Assembly (NCBI GenBank): GCA_905116865.2
Contig: CAJHNH020002446.1
Coordinates: forward strand, 319,001-383,000
Source of the DNA: Candidula unifasciata
Taxonomy: Eukaryota > Mollusca > Gastropoda > Stylommatophora > Geomitridae
Direction: 5' to 3'
Length of the DNA: 64,000 nt
A program made the translations under genes and the position numbers. Shown here piece after piece: positions 10,668 through 23,600 of this stretch. The notes below the pieces were generated by a model. The model was not told where the DNA came from and searched no databases. It was given only the letters and a program-made list of their open reading frames with translations. Each line of letters starts with the position of its first letter. The first letter of the stretch is position 1.

Positions 10668-12617
10668 TAAATGACTAGCTTCCGAGCCAGGGTGCAACGC
10701 TCGGTTGCCCGGTATGTTGTAACATTGTGGAGTCTCAAGGTATCAGTGACTCCTTCAAAACATCTTCTTGGTCATCCCCTACCTCTTGGTGATTCTACTC
10801 TCATGTAGTATGTTCTCATTGCTGACTTCAATGGATTCCTTCTTATTAAATATACTTAAAACATTTCAGTCTGGTTTTTTTTCTTCAATGAATTTAATTA
10901 CAAGAAGCGTTGTTCAAATAGTCCTTGTAATTCATTCAATACCAGTGTATGAAAATAGGCATGAGTCGAAGTACATTTCAGCTAAAATCTTGTTCCCATC
11001 ATGACCTCACCAGTGCCCTTATTAAAGAGTTCAAAACAAATTTCTAAATTAAAATACACTGTCTATACACATGCATAAACTTTCACAATAAAGAATGAGG
11101 CTACATCATGGCCTATAAGACTAGCCGGGATGTTCACCTGGTCAACAAATATTCAGTGAAATCGGATGTGTTGGCCGAAAGGCACAAATATCGCAGCTGT
11201 GCTGTAAACAAGCAAAACGTAGTTATGTCGCTCAGACGAATGAAAAGAAGAACATACCCACTATGTCTAAAAACTAGACAGTTGCATACACTTCCAAAGC
11301 TGCATATTTGGCAACTGCCCATAGATGTTATGTCATCAAAAACCTGTAAATATGTAAAGTCAGAAAACGAGCCTTGCTGGTGCGACATGGTTAGACTTGT
11401 ATATGGTGCTGTGCGGTTAGGTCAACAATTCAAGTAAACTAGCCATATCAAGGATACCAATTTGTTTTTTCCCCCATCAGATCCCCAAAATAATGTTGCA
11501 CGCCCCCTGTCTTGTAGAAACATTAAGCTACTGGAAAGAGGCATTGGTTATGTCAGATGTCTATAGTATACCCTACCAAAAACAAAACAATATATGACAC
11601 GCTGGTGTGATGTGTTGTTTGGGGCTGAAAGAGTTCATCAACATTTGGAGTGCATCAACGCTCAACAGGCTAACAATAAACCATAAAACAGTGTTAAACA
11701 TCTTCATATGTTGGAATGGTATAATAGTTAGTGCACCTCTACTAGCAGAGTTGTCAAGGTTCAGTCTCATGGTTCTTCTCTCCAGTCAGCATGACTCTAC
11801 AGTCAGCATGACTCTCCAATCAGCATGACTCTGTACAGTCAATCTACCCTTATAAAAGGGGTACCAGTAAAACTAAATGATTCTGGTGAATGAAAGACTA
11901 AAGAAAAGTGATTACTCTTGTCAACCACTTTCCCTCCCCCATTACACTATAACAAGAAATGAGATACTTTACACACCAGTAAACACAAATGGAATTATTT
12001 TTTTTACCTTAAAGCAAAAAATGTTTTTGCACTGAAACCCGCAGGGACATAGAAAAAAAGAAGAAGAAAAAACACATGGAGAAAGGAGCCAGAGAGAGAA
12101 GTTAAAAAGATGGGGAAGACATGGGAAGTGCTTCATACAATAGCAAAGGACAGAACTTGGTGTGAGTTGGTTGATATGCTCCGTTAGGGGATAGAAGGCA
12201 GAAGACGAATCAAAACAAAATTTCAGACAGAAAAGGTCTCACATGAGAAAATAAAGTACACATTCTGTCAAAACATACAAACCCTTGAAGCAGTAAACAA
12301 ATTTTATTGAAAATATGCAATGCTAAGTGGAAATCAATCATATAAACATTTCATGTGATTTTTGAAAAATGACAAATGTATGTAACAACAATGTATCTTA
12401 CACTTGTACATCAAGCTTCAATGGGTTTAACCTTCAACTGATACTAGAGATTTTAGCCAGGTCACTGAATATACAGAAAATGTACAGCACACTGCACAAA
12501 TCTGGGAAGACAGAAAAGCAAATAATCTGATTTTTCTGTGATTTATTTACACCGACAGTTGCTGCAACTTCTGCAGTTTTAACTTACAGTAAATACTTAC
12601 TTGAAAAACTCTTATTG
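10668..12617. other. Intergenic sequence; one unexplained 109-codon frame
   Basis: Mostly AT-rich. A plus-strand open frame at 11108-11437 (109 codons, Lys/Arg/Cys-rich) has no domain I recognise, no paired splice signals I can defend and no repeat explanation. I would not call it a gene. A short run of CAGTCAGCATGACTCT-like repeats sits at 11784-11835. A purine-rich stretch is at 12050-12130. Confidence 0.45.
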
Positions 12618-12890
12618 GGAGCCGCCACGTTGTAGCGGCTAGAAACTAGCCTGCGGATCTTAAGGTCGTGGGTTCAGATCCTGATGGAGCCTGACTTTTT
12701 CCAAAACTGACCTTGGCTTCCAGGTCAACCCAGCCTTAAATAGGTACCCGGGAAAGTCCCGTGAAGTAAATGTGGCTGGTGTGGTGCTGATCATATCACC
12801 CTACTCGTGCTGACTGGTCTATCAAATACAGGTCTGGCCCTATATGCCCAATGGGCATGAAGACATGGTAAATGGTTCTTTACCTTTTTA
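12618..12890 (+). repeat. tRNA-derived SINE, full copy (family S1, head type 1)
   Basis: The head resembles a tRNA gene: TGTAGCGGCTAGAAACTAGC (A-box region) and GTGGGTTCAGATCCTG (B-box, close to GGTTCRANNCC). It is followed by the family body: AACCCAGCCTTAAATAGGTA, GTGAAGTAAATGTGGC, GACTGGTCTATCAAA and ATATGCCCAATGGGCATG. It ends in a short run near TTCTTTACCTTTTT. Confidence 0.82.
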
Positions 12891-13016
12891 AAACCCTTAT
12901 CACCTTTAAAACTAAAAATGCATGTCTGGTACTATTTAATCATCTTTCCACATGTGGGACCCGGGATTCCATTTTATGGAGATGAAAAAAAAAAAAAAAG
13001 ACCCACTGCCCTAGGG

Positions 13017-13165
13017 TAAGTTGATTCAAGAACCGACATCACAGCACTCTGGGCATTCCAATAAGCACTCCATTCCATCTTCAACAGCCGGCGCAGAGTT
13101 TAAATACTAATGGTGCCAGTAGCATTCTGATGAAACTTCCGTCTTGCCTTTCTTCTGAGTGTCGA
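13017..13165 (-). pseudogene. LINE 3'-end fragment (family L-B)
   Basis: Nearly the same sequence as 55022-55150 (GATTCAAGAACCGACATCAC, GTGCCAGTAGCATTCTGAT), which is the 3' end of a minus-strand RNase H LINE remnant. Only the terminal ~150 bases are present here. Confidence 0.7.
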
Positions 13166-13189
13166 GCATCGGCCAGAACCCCTTGTCAT

Positions 13190-13610
13190 TTCTTGCAACC
13201 CTTGGTCCCTTGTCAATAACAATCCTTCCAATCATTGGTCCCATTATTACTTCTTGCCATTGCTCTCCTCAAATGGCCCATCCTGCAACCCTTGTTCCCT
13301 TCGCATTTCTTACAACCCTTGTTCCCTTCACATTTCTAACAACCCTTGTTCCTTCCATATTTCTTGCAACCCTTGTTCCTGTCACATTTCTAACAACCCT
13401 TGTTCCTTTCACATTTCTGGCAACCCTTGTTCCCTTCACATTTCTTACAACCCTTGTTCCTTTCACATTTCTGGCAACCCTTGGTCCCTTGTAAATAACA
13501 ATCCTTTCAATAATTGGTCACAATATTGCTTCCTGCCATTTCTCTCATTAAATGGCCCATTCTGCAAGCCTTGTTCCCATATGAATAACATGTCGTGCAA
13601 ACAATGTTAA
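13190..13610. repeat. 27-bp tandem repeat array
   Basis: Repeats of a 27-base unit (CAACCCTTGTTCCCTTCACA plus TTTCTTA) with the cleanest copies at 13290-13490 and diverged flanks. Because 27 is divisible by three, the unit gives 9-residue periodic open frames on both strands. These are array shadows. Confidence 0.92.
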
Positions 13611-13717
13611 TTTTTTTTTTATATTTAAAAATAATCATTATTACCCTATAATAACCCATGTTCCCTTTCAGCAAAGAACTGCAACCTATGTTTCATTAAC
13701 AAACTCATTTGTGCCTG

Positions 13718-14445
13718 TATATTCTAGCAAAGCTATGAATGCTTTCAGCACTCTGCTCAGTGTTATATATCTCAATATTCTAGCAGAGCTAAGAAAGCTT
13801 TCATGGCTTTGCTCAGTGTCAGGCATCTCAATATTCCAGTCAAGCTAAAAATGCTTTCAGCACTCTGCTTAATATCAATAGTCTCAATATTCCTGTGAAA
13901 GCTAAGAAAGCTCTTAGAACAATGTTCAATGTCATGAATCTCAATACCAAGAAAGCATTCAACATTTTACTCAATGTTAGGTATCTCAATATTCTAGCAA
14001 AGCCAAGAAAGCTCTCAACATTTTACTCAATGTTAGGTATCTCAATATTCTAGCAAAGCCAAGAAAGCTCTCAACATTTTACTCAATGTTAGGTATCTCA
14101 ATATTCTAGCAAAGCCAAGAAAGCTTTCAACATTTTGCTCAGTGTTATGCATCTCAATATCCTAGTGATACAAAGAACACATTTCAACATTTTACTTAAT
14201 GTCATGCATCTCAATATCCTAGTGATACCAAGAAAGCTTTCAACATTTTGTTCAATGTTATGCATCTCAATATCCTAACGATACAAAGAACACTTTCTAA
14301 CATTTTACTCAATGTTATGCATTTCAATATTCTAGCAAAGCTAGAAAAGCTTTCAACATTTTGCTCAATGTTATGCATCTCAATAATCTAGCAGAGCTAA
14401 GAATTATGAAAGTTTCTGCACTCTGTTAAATGTCAGTCTGACTAG
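13718..14445. repeat. ~56-bp tandem repeat array next to the phosphatase stop codon
   Basis: Copies of a unit containing TCTCAATATTCTAGCAAAGC, AAGAAAGCTTTCAACATTTT and CTCAATGTTA. Three near-identical copies lie at 13980-14150 and more diverged ones on both sides. The array begins within about 10 bases of the phosphatase stop codon on its downstream side, so it is probably part of the 3' UTR or just beyond it. Confidence 0.9.
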
Positions 14446-14451
14446 CAGCCA

Positions 14452-14608
14452 TCATTTCTTGAAAGACGTATCCAAGCAACGATGAAGGGGGATAACAAAG
14501 GCAGAAATATCATCAAATGAAGCTTCTTGACCATTTTTCATCTTCCATCCTCTTCCTGTTTTCTCTCCCCTTGCCATAAGTACCAACTGATGTGCAACTC
14601 TTGTGTAC
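14452..14608 (-). CDS. PPM1H: Phosphatase exon 11 (terminal)
   Basis: Encodes YTRVAHQLVLMARG, a basic linker, then FDDISAFVIP, the last PP2C motif with its metal-binding Asp, and ends in TGA at 14452-14454. The acceptor is CTCAG before GTACAC. The first base completes the Arg codon split with exon 10. Confidence 0.93.
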
Positions 14609-17600
14609 CTGAGGCAGAGAAAACAAATGAACTTTAAATGATGAAATCAAATATCTCAGTTTCTTAGATAGAACAGCAATATGTATATACTGGTTTCAAG
14701 TGGATTCTTTAAGGAAACATTAAATTTCTGTGTCGAAAGTTACCATCAACCAATTCTTACTGCTACTTAGTGTATCATCAACCATTTCTTACTGTTACTT
14801 AGTGTATCATCAACCATTTCTTACTGTTACTTAGTGTAACATCAACCATTTTTTACTGTTAGTGTATCATTAACCATTTCTTACTGTTACTTAGTGTATC
14901 ATCAACCATTTCTTACTGTTACTTAGTATATCATCAACCATTTCTTACTGTTACTTAGTATATCATCAACCATTACTTACTGTTACTTAGTGTATCATCA
15001 ACCATTTCTTACTGTTACTTAGTATATCATCAACCATTTCTTACTGTTACTTAGTATATCATCAACCATTTCTTACTGTTACTTAGTATATCATCAACCA
15101 TTTCTTACTGTTACTTAGTGTGAGTTGCCTCTTTTCAAGAAAAGAAAGCAGCCCTCATATTTAATACTGTCAAAACTGCCTGCTGCCAGTATTTACCCCT
15201 TCTGCAGTGGCAGGTTAGTCTTGGTGCCTGAGGTTTTATGGCCACATGGATAGTGCTGCCACTATGGACTGTGAAGATTAGGATTGTATCTTTGCCTCAA
15301 TAGAAAAAACTGACCTTACCGAGGATCTGAACCTGATAAAATTACATGGCATCTTAATTGCTGATACTTTTTACTGTTGCATTATTAATCCATTCAGCAC
15401 CTTACAACTCAACTGTCCTATACAGCTAGTTAGCCGACAGATTATCCTCATTGCACATTCAACCGTCTATACAGCTTTCCACAGAGTATTTCTATGCATA
15501 ATGTCATTACCCCTTTTTGAAATTTGCAACAACAAAAACATTACATACATCTATTCTATTATTCCCAGTTTATATATATATATTTGTATACAGCCTAACT
15601 ACTTTTAGGTGATTAAATGAGGGAAAGATGGGAGGAAGAGAGAGTGAAAAATAATACAAACTTTCCCAAAGCATATCCAACATTTGGTAATACATCTATG
15701 ATTAGTCGATGAGAAGTCTCTTAGGGAAATACAATGAGACAGACACAAAGCTTGGTAATCAATTGAAAAACACACCTGTCTAAGCTATTTTCTCCAGGTG
15801 ACACGGCCAGTGATGCCTTCACAGCCAAGCCCACTTGTTCGTTGCTCAACATATCCCACAGACCATCGCAGCCCATAACCATTACATCATCCTCCTTGAT
15901 GTCTCTGTCAGCCAGGTTGAACACTCGAACCTAGAATGATAGAAAGTTTCTCATGAAAATAAACAACCAAATCATTCAGATCACATTTTCCTTGAAAATA
16001 AAACAACCAATCTATTCACAAAGTCACTACTTTGACAAATGTAATGAATCTGCATCAAGTTGTCTGAAACAGAGAAAAAAAAACACAAATAATACCTCTT
16101 CCTAGCATTCACGAGCTGTAAATTCTAGTGGAAAGTTCTGGTTGTTTTGCCACTTCTGCACCTAAGTCTTGTTACAGAACTTCACCTGCAGATTTTTTTT
16201 TTTACAGATCTGGTTTACTTGTATGCAGACTGTTAGTTCCTCGCTGCTCAGACAGATGTTTTCCAACTTCAAAGGAAAAAATATCCAATTAGTCTCTTTT
16301 TACAACATATTTGTTAGGGAGGCAGTGGGTCTATTCTTTTTTGGACCGACCATAAAATACATTTTTTTTTTCAGATATGCCAACCGGAAACTAATAATAA
16401 AATATTCCTGCTGGGACCAATATTTTGTTCATTTTAACTAAGTGTTCTTAAATGAGTTCATGTTAGCGGGTTTAACTTAGTTCCCCACTCACCCTGCCTA
16501 AACTGTTCTATCCGTCCATGGTATTTTTTGCACCTTTCACACAAAACATTAGACGGGTTCTAGTATTTTTATTTCAAACTTTACTCACAAACTGTGATAT
16601 TTACCTCTGGAACTGCTGTCGGAAGCACTAGACTGTGCTAGTATTTTTATTTTAAACTTGACTCACAAAATATGATATTTACCTCTGGAACTGCTGTCAT
16701 AAATGGCTTCACGTGAATGTCTGTATTTGGTACAACAAGACCATGGTCACCAAAACCACGAGTAACACCGATTACACCCATGAGACGAGCCTGTGAAGTA
16801 ATCAAATCAGAAGTTAAAGAATGCAAATCTATCAACTGTTATAAGTTTGATATAAATCTGGCACATTCAATGACAATTCTTCGTCTTTCTTCTGCTTTGT
16901 ATCTCCCCACTGGAGCAGAGGCCCTCAACCAGCTCAGATTATGTCGTCCTATCGCTTTCGCATGCAGCCCTATGTCTTCCCCATTTTTTTCAACTTTACT
17001 CTCTAAGTCCTTCTCTGTGTTTTTTGGTCTGCCTTTTATTTCCATGCCCCTCCGAGTTTCAGTGTAAGACATTCTAGTTATAGTTCTCAACATGTGTCCT
17101 ATTTAACGCCAGCGTCTGTTCTTCACCTACTGATTCACAGGAGTTTGGTTTGTTCTCTCCCCTTTAGTGATTTTACCATACTATCTCATTTCTTTGATTC
17201 TACTGCAGTTACCAGCAAATGAATGTCTGTAGTTTAATTGGTAATTGTTTTATTACAGAAAAACTGATTCAATGACAAGGAAATGAACTAAATGATAATC
17301 AAGTTTCCAGGAAATCAGTATTCTATTTCTCAGTCATAAAAACAGAGATTTTTTTTTTTAATGTAGACCACTGTTCCATGCTTCTTTCTACCTGCACAGT
17401 ACAAATTTTGTTTCTGATATTTCAAAATTTCTGAACTTATTTTAATGTAATTACTTAACATTACCTAAATCTATAAACCTAGAGAAACATCTGATGGTAA
17501 TAAAAAATAGTTCATAGAAAAAAATGAAGAAAAATTTTATTTTAAGAAAATTAAACTATCACAGCTGATTGGCTAATGCTTCAAGACTGCTTGCCTTCAC

Positions 17601-20600
17601 TAACACAACACTGTGATTCTGTTATTTTGCTTGTACTTTTTACTGTCTAAAAAACAAGGAACAGATTCCAAGAACGGCTGCCTAACTTCTCTGCCAGCGG
17701 AAGCAAGCAACAGAGGTCGGGTAGTGCTGCTTTTTTGTTACTGTCAACAGGAACAAGCAACAAAAGGCAAGTAGAGCTGCCCCCCCCCCCTCCCATTGCC
17801 AACAGATACAAACGGATTATAGTGAGATTATGATGATGTAATAATTACATCTATATTATTTTTCTTAACCCAAAAAAAAATACATTTTTGTTGTTGTAAA
17901 TATAATCTTACCCACATCTACACTCTATGCAGATGCAACCAGTTCTAAAGCTGTTACAGAGGTGTAGTGGCCACTGACCAAAGACTTCACGTCATCAAAA
18001 ACCTGCATGCTTGCTCGGGGTTGCCAGTTTTAACTTTACAACCATTATGTGATTTTAGCAATGTATGAACTTACCCATTTCCCACGACCAGATACTATTG
18101 GTAGTTTGTACACGTCCTCGTCTGTCACTTCCTTGCAGTGCCTGAAACAAACATTTTGAAACAATTATTCCTTATGAAATGTCCACAATTCCACACTCAT
18201 CAATTAATTTAACCCTACCAGACCTGATGCCCTGAACCTATCTGCCTTCTATGCCTGAGCATTACAGTGAAAAAAACCAACATGATATACAAAAAAATTA
18301 GTTACATGCAAACAAGTGGCTAGAATAAGATGAAACTTGGAGACATTGTAGAAAATAGGTTTACCATTTATCTAACGCCAATATTCCACCTTTATGTACT
18401 AATCTACCCAGCAGGATCAACCTTGTTTCACAAAGTGAACACCAGATCTTGCTGTTTGAGGGACACGCCCCCTTCTAATTTCTATCTATTTCTAGATTTA
18501 TAATTTTCAAGATTCTCCTCATCATTCCAGCTCTCACTGACTGTGTCACTTCAACCAGGAATGTATTCTTCATTAAATTATGACTCCGCAGAGTCTGAAT
18601 CAACCAAAGTATCGATCACCTGTTGGACTGTGAAAAGCCTAGACCTACTTCACTTTCCTGTCGAAGTGCTTGGTTCATCAGCCGATCATTTTATAGTAAA
18701 TTTTCTGAATTGTTTCAAGTAAATCAACACAAATTTAATCCAAACATGTGCGGGCGGACATCCACTTGTGGAGTATCTAATCTTCAGGAACTTGTGTGGA
18801 TGATATTATACAGATCATGCAAGATATTATACAGATCATGCAAGGGTGCAAAATATTATACAGATCATGCAAGATATTATACAGATCATGCAAGATATTA
18901 AACAGATCATGCAAGGGTGCAAGATATTATACAGATCATGCAAGATATTATACAAATCATGCAAGGGTGCAAGATATTATACAGATCATGCAAGATATTA
19001 TACAAATCATGCAAGGATGCAAGATATTATACAGATCATGCAAGATATTATACAAATCATGCAAGGGTGCAAGATATTATACAGATCATGCAAGATATTA
19101 TACAAATCATGCAAGGGTGCAAGATATTATACAGATCATGCAAGGGTGCAAGATATTATACAGATCATGCAAGATATTATACAAATCATGCAAGGGTGCA
19201 AGATATTATACAGATCATGCAAGGGTGCAAGATATTATACAGATCATGCAAGGGTGCAAGATATTATACAGATCATGCAAGGGTGCAAGATATTATACAG
19301 ATCATGCAAGGGTGCAAGATATTATACAGATCATGCAAGGGTGCAAGATATTATACAGATCATGCAAGGATGCAAGATATTATACAGATCATGCAAGGAT
19401 GCAAGATATTATACAGATCATGCAAGAGTGCAAGATATTATACAAATCATGCAAGGGTGCAAGATATTATACAAATCATGCAAGGGTGCAATGAAATGAC
19501 AAAACAGATATGGTAGCTTCTGAAGTATCTACCACTGAGACTGAAGATGGACAGAGCTATGACATGCGAGGTTTGTCACATGTGGAATATCTTATCTTCA
19601 GGAACTTGTGTGGATGATAGTAATTATTATACAGATCATGCAAGGGTGCAATGAAATGACAAAACTGATCTGGTAGCTTCAAAAGCATCTACCACTGAGA
19701 CTGAAGATGGACAGAGATAATATAGAGGTTGCTATAGGACAATATTCTGACAGCTAAGTGAATGTGGAATCACCTCTTGGTGAACTACCTTGACAATAGC
19801 TACTGAAGTGGAGAAAAGGAGTATGGAATAGATTGAAATAACCAGACCCAAAATCTCAAGACGCAAATAGCCAGCTCGCAACATTTAGCATCCACACATT
19901 CGGGGTAACAGGTGGGAAAGAATGGACACTTAATGCACTTGAAATTAGTGTTACAGTAATGATTTTTCACAATAATCACAATTGCATTAGTGTAAACCCT
20001 TAGCCCCTTCGCAGAAACAGAAAATGACCTAAGCAAATTCCTACAAAGATTAATCTAGCCTGATAGTGTTGATAAAAAAACACTTTGAAGCTATGTGAAG
20101 AAATAAAATGAAATGCATGGCAGCTGACGAGTTAAGAATAGTTACCATCCAGCTCTTTGAGGAGCTCTGTAGAGCACCCGGGTTCCAATATCTTTTTCTC
20201 GTAGAGGACTGAGAAAATAGTTGTCACTGAAGAAGGAATGAGTAAGTCCAGGATTTATGTAGGCCTGGGAAAGATTAAAATAATTCAAAGTAAATACGAA
20301 ATAGTAAATTTCATAACATGCTTGTATTATATTTAATCTTTGCTATGTTCTTTTAATAACTGATCTACACTAAAAATACAGACCATTCTGCCACTGTGTT
20401 TCAGAAGGCTTATAATTTGTTGGCACTTGCGATCTGCTTCTTGGTGCCCACTGGCGGTAACCTCTAGTAGAAAGTAAGTTCTGGTTGTCTGTCCAGTTCT
20501 GGACTTCAATCTTCTTCCAGAACTTGAGTTTTGTGTGCACATCCATTTTTACAGATCCAGCTTATTTGTATGCAGACTGTTGGTTCCTTGCCTCTCAGGT

Positions 20601-23600
20601 AGATGCACTCTTGACTCTGAAGGAAACATCCTTAATTAGTTGACTTTTACGACATGCTTCTTTATGTTATGGTCACAGATACAGCTTATTTGTATGCAGA
20701 TGGCAGGTCCTTGCCTCTGATGCAGATTTACTCCAACTTTAAAGGACACATACTTATTTAGTCAACTTTTATGACATCCTTGTTAGAGTGGCACTGGGTC
20801 AATTCTTTTCCTCTCTAAAATGGGGCCCCAGAACAAACACGAGAAGTCTGAGCCACTAACATGCTGTATGTTCAGTTAGTTGGAAAGGGGATGGGGGGTG
20901 TTTTTTAAATTATAAACTGACAATTCTGCTCAAGATTATCACTGATCTGTAAATAAATTAATATACCAGGTTCTGGATTCTTTCAGCGTCAGTTTCAGGT
21001 GTGAATTCTGTGGCAATCTCAATAGTTTCATTTCCAAAAAAGATGACTGCCCTGAAAGCAAACCATGGCGGAAAAAAATCAGTACACGAAAGAACAAATG
21101 GATGATATAAACACAGACATAAAAGTGATAACATCAAACAGAAAATTAAGTGTGAAAATATTTAAGATAAGGTAGTATTCTCAGCTAGGTGTCGCGAGTC
21201 TGACTCATAATCCAACGTACCGCAATCGAAACCCACTTCTGGCTGCGTGGATTTTGATCGTAGTATGGGGTGTCGCAGGTCGACCCAGCCTAAAATGGGT
21301 ACCAGGATGGCTGTCCTAGGGAAGTAAAGACAGCCGGCGTAATGCTGACCACAATACCCATCCGGTGCCGATTGGTCTGTAAAAATATGGGACGCTCTGC
21401 CCATATACCCGATGCACCTTAGGCGTAATAATGGATCTTTCATTATTTTTTTTACTTAGTATTCTCAGCTGACAGCTTCAACCAGAAATCATCCTGAATA
21501 CACAAACCTTTTTGCAGACTTGGCAAACCAAGAAAATCTTCTTTTGTGTTTGTTAAATATTAATATTCCATGAGAACTTTATTCCCATTCATGTGGTATC
21601 AATAACTGCAAATGTTTGTAACAAAGTCAAAACACAAAAAAAAAAACAAATAGGATTACAGTTTAAAAGTGATCCTATTTAGAAAATCTGTGCCTCACGT
21701 GAAACAGTATGCCATTTACCGAATGCTGCTCTCTTCGGGACACACCTAAAAGTCTTTCTTTCTCTAGCTCAAGTCTCCAGCGCTGCGTGCTTTCATAACC
21801 AATGCATCTTCAACGTCCTGTATCCATGGCATCTGCCTTGGTTTCCAGAAAACTACCCCCTCCATCCCTGTCTCATTACCATATATTATTCTATTCTGGT
21901 GATACAAATAGACCAATCTTAAAAACAATATTACAGTTGAGGCCCCCTACCCCTGACCCCATTTTTGTAGATTACTAAAGTCAATAATCACTGCCTATTT
22001 TGTTAATTTACCAGAGATGTTAAAGTTAGTTGACTATCCTTTACAGAAAATTGCAGAACCAACCCCAGCATTGGCGGTTGTGGTTTTTCTAGACAAATTT
22101 AGACCCAGTAGTTTGCCATTGCTTTCTGGGCGGTCGGCTTTTCTATATTACTGTCAAAACCGGCACCCGGCGTTACAAAGCGTGTGCACGATGCCTAAGC
22201 CACAGATACCAGAGATGTAAACACACATAATACTGAAAGTTTTGTAACCTAATATCTAACCTGCCAAATTGGCTTATATGTACAATGTGATTATCTTTTA
22301 AACACAAATAATGCAAACCTGCAATCTCCTGCATGTGCTACATAGAGTTTGTTCAGCAAGACAAGAGCAACTATGGCAGCACAACCTCCACTAATATTAA
22401 TGGACAGACGTTCTCGGGCAATCTGTTCATCCTTTTGTAAGAGTAAAAGCAAATGTAAAGCTAAACTTAAAAAAAAAAAACACACACACAAAAACAGACA
22501 TTAAGCTACATTTAAACAACAAAACATCAAAGATAAGAAATAATGACATCATGCAGGGGAAAAAAATGTATGCATAGAATTTCTCAGTGTAATTAACATT
22601 GTTGCTACAGAAAGTAAATCACTGCAGACAAGTGTTCATCATGAAAAGGCATTAGTTTTACACAAAACGCCGACTTGTTTCCTCTGAATTAATGTAAATT
22701 TGCTTTTTTAAATATTATTATCAATGAGATATCTTTGCAGACCTTTTACTTTAAAAGAAATTATTTTATTAATTAGTCAGTCCCTTAACCTGTTGTTACA
22801 TTTTTTCTTCCTTTTCTTGTGACTGCTCTCCGATTTACACCGACAAACGAGTTCTTGTGATAAAATTTACTGTTTTTAGGAGTTCATTTTTATTTCCATA
22901 CAACTATGAGCACAGTGTCAACTCACTGGGTCAATATGCCCTTTTGAATGGGCTATACAAGAAACAGTCTCTTTAATTTTTCTTCCTCTTCTTGTGAGCG
23001 CTCTCTGATTCACACTGACAGATAAGTTCTTGCGATAAAATTTACTGTTTTTGGGAGTTCACTTTTAGTTCCACACAATTCTGAGCATAGTGTCGACTTA
23101 CTGTGTCAGTATTCCACATGGGCACAATGGTGAACTGCTCAGCTGAAGCCTGTGCATACGCTTGTTGTTGCTATATAAAATTATAAGTCTACAGCTAAAT
23201 TTTTCTTAGGTATGGAAGAGGGCTAAATGTTTTGAATGTCAGGTAATTAAAGCTCATTCTCTATCTACTAGTCTAGACCCCTGTCAATTTGCTTCGGGCC
23301 ATCACTATCCAGTTTATCTCCGGTGTAAGATGTAGATTTCTTTTACAACACTTGCCAGGGATGCTATGAATCCAACACGAATCTTTACAGAAACCTATAT
23401 TCACTTTGCAGCTAGCCAAAACCAACAACGAGAGTACAGAATAAACCCAAGTCAACCCAGCTTAAAATGGGTGTAAGGAAATGTCAGAGGAAGTAAAGAT
23501 GGTCAGCATGATGTGTGCTGACCAAACCCACCGAGTGCCAAGTGGTCTAAATGTCATGAAAAGTCATCTTCCTTACTGTGTCAATAATCAACTGACTAAT

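Noticed and set aside
11108..11437. 109-codon frame as a gene
   Set aside because: No recognisable domain, no neighbouring exon with matching splice phase, and an overlapping 84-codon frame on the other strand.
14741..15121. Possible CRISPR-like array
   Set aside because: The units are contiguous with no unique spacers, and lie in an intron of a eukaryotic gene. The same holds for the arrays at 18795 and 24905.
18796..19516. Three overlapping ~200-codon frames (MQDIIQ-type peptides)
   Set aside because: Shadows of the 21/29-base array inside phosphatase intron 7.
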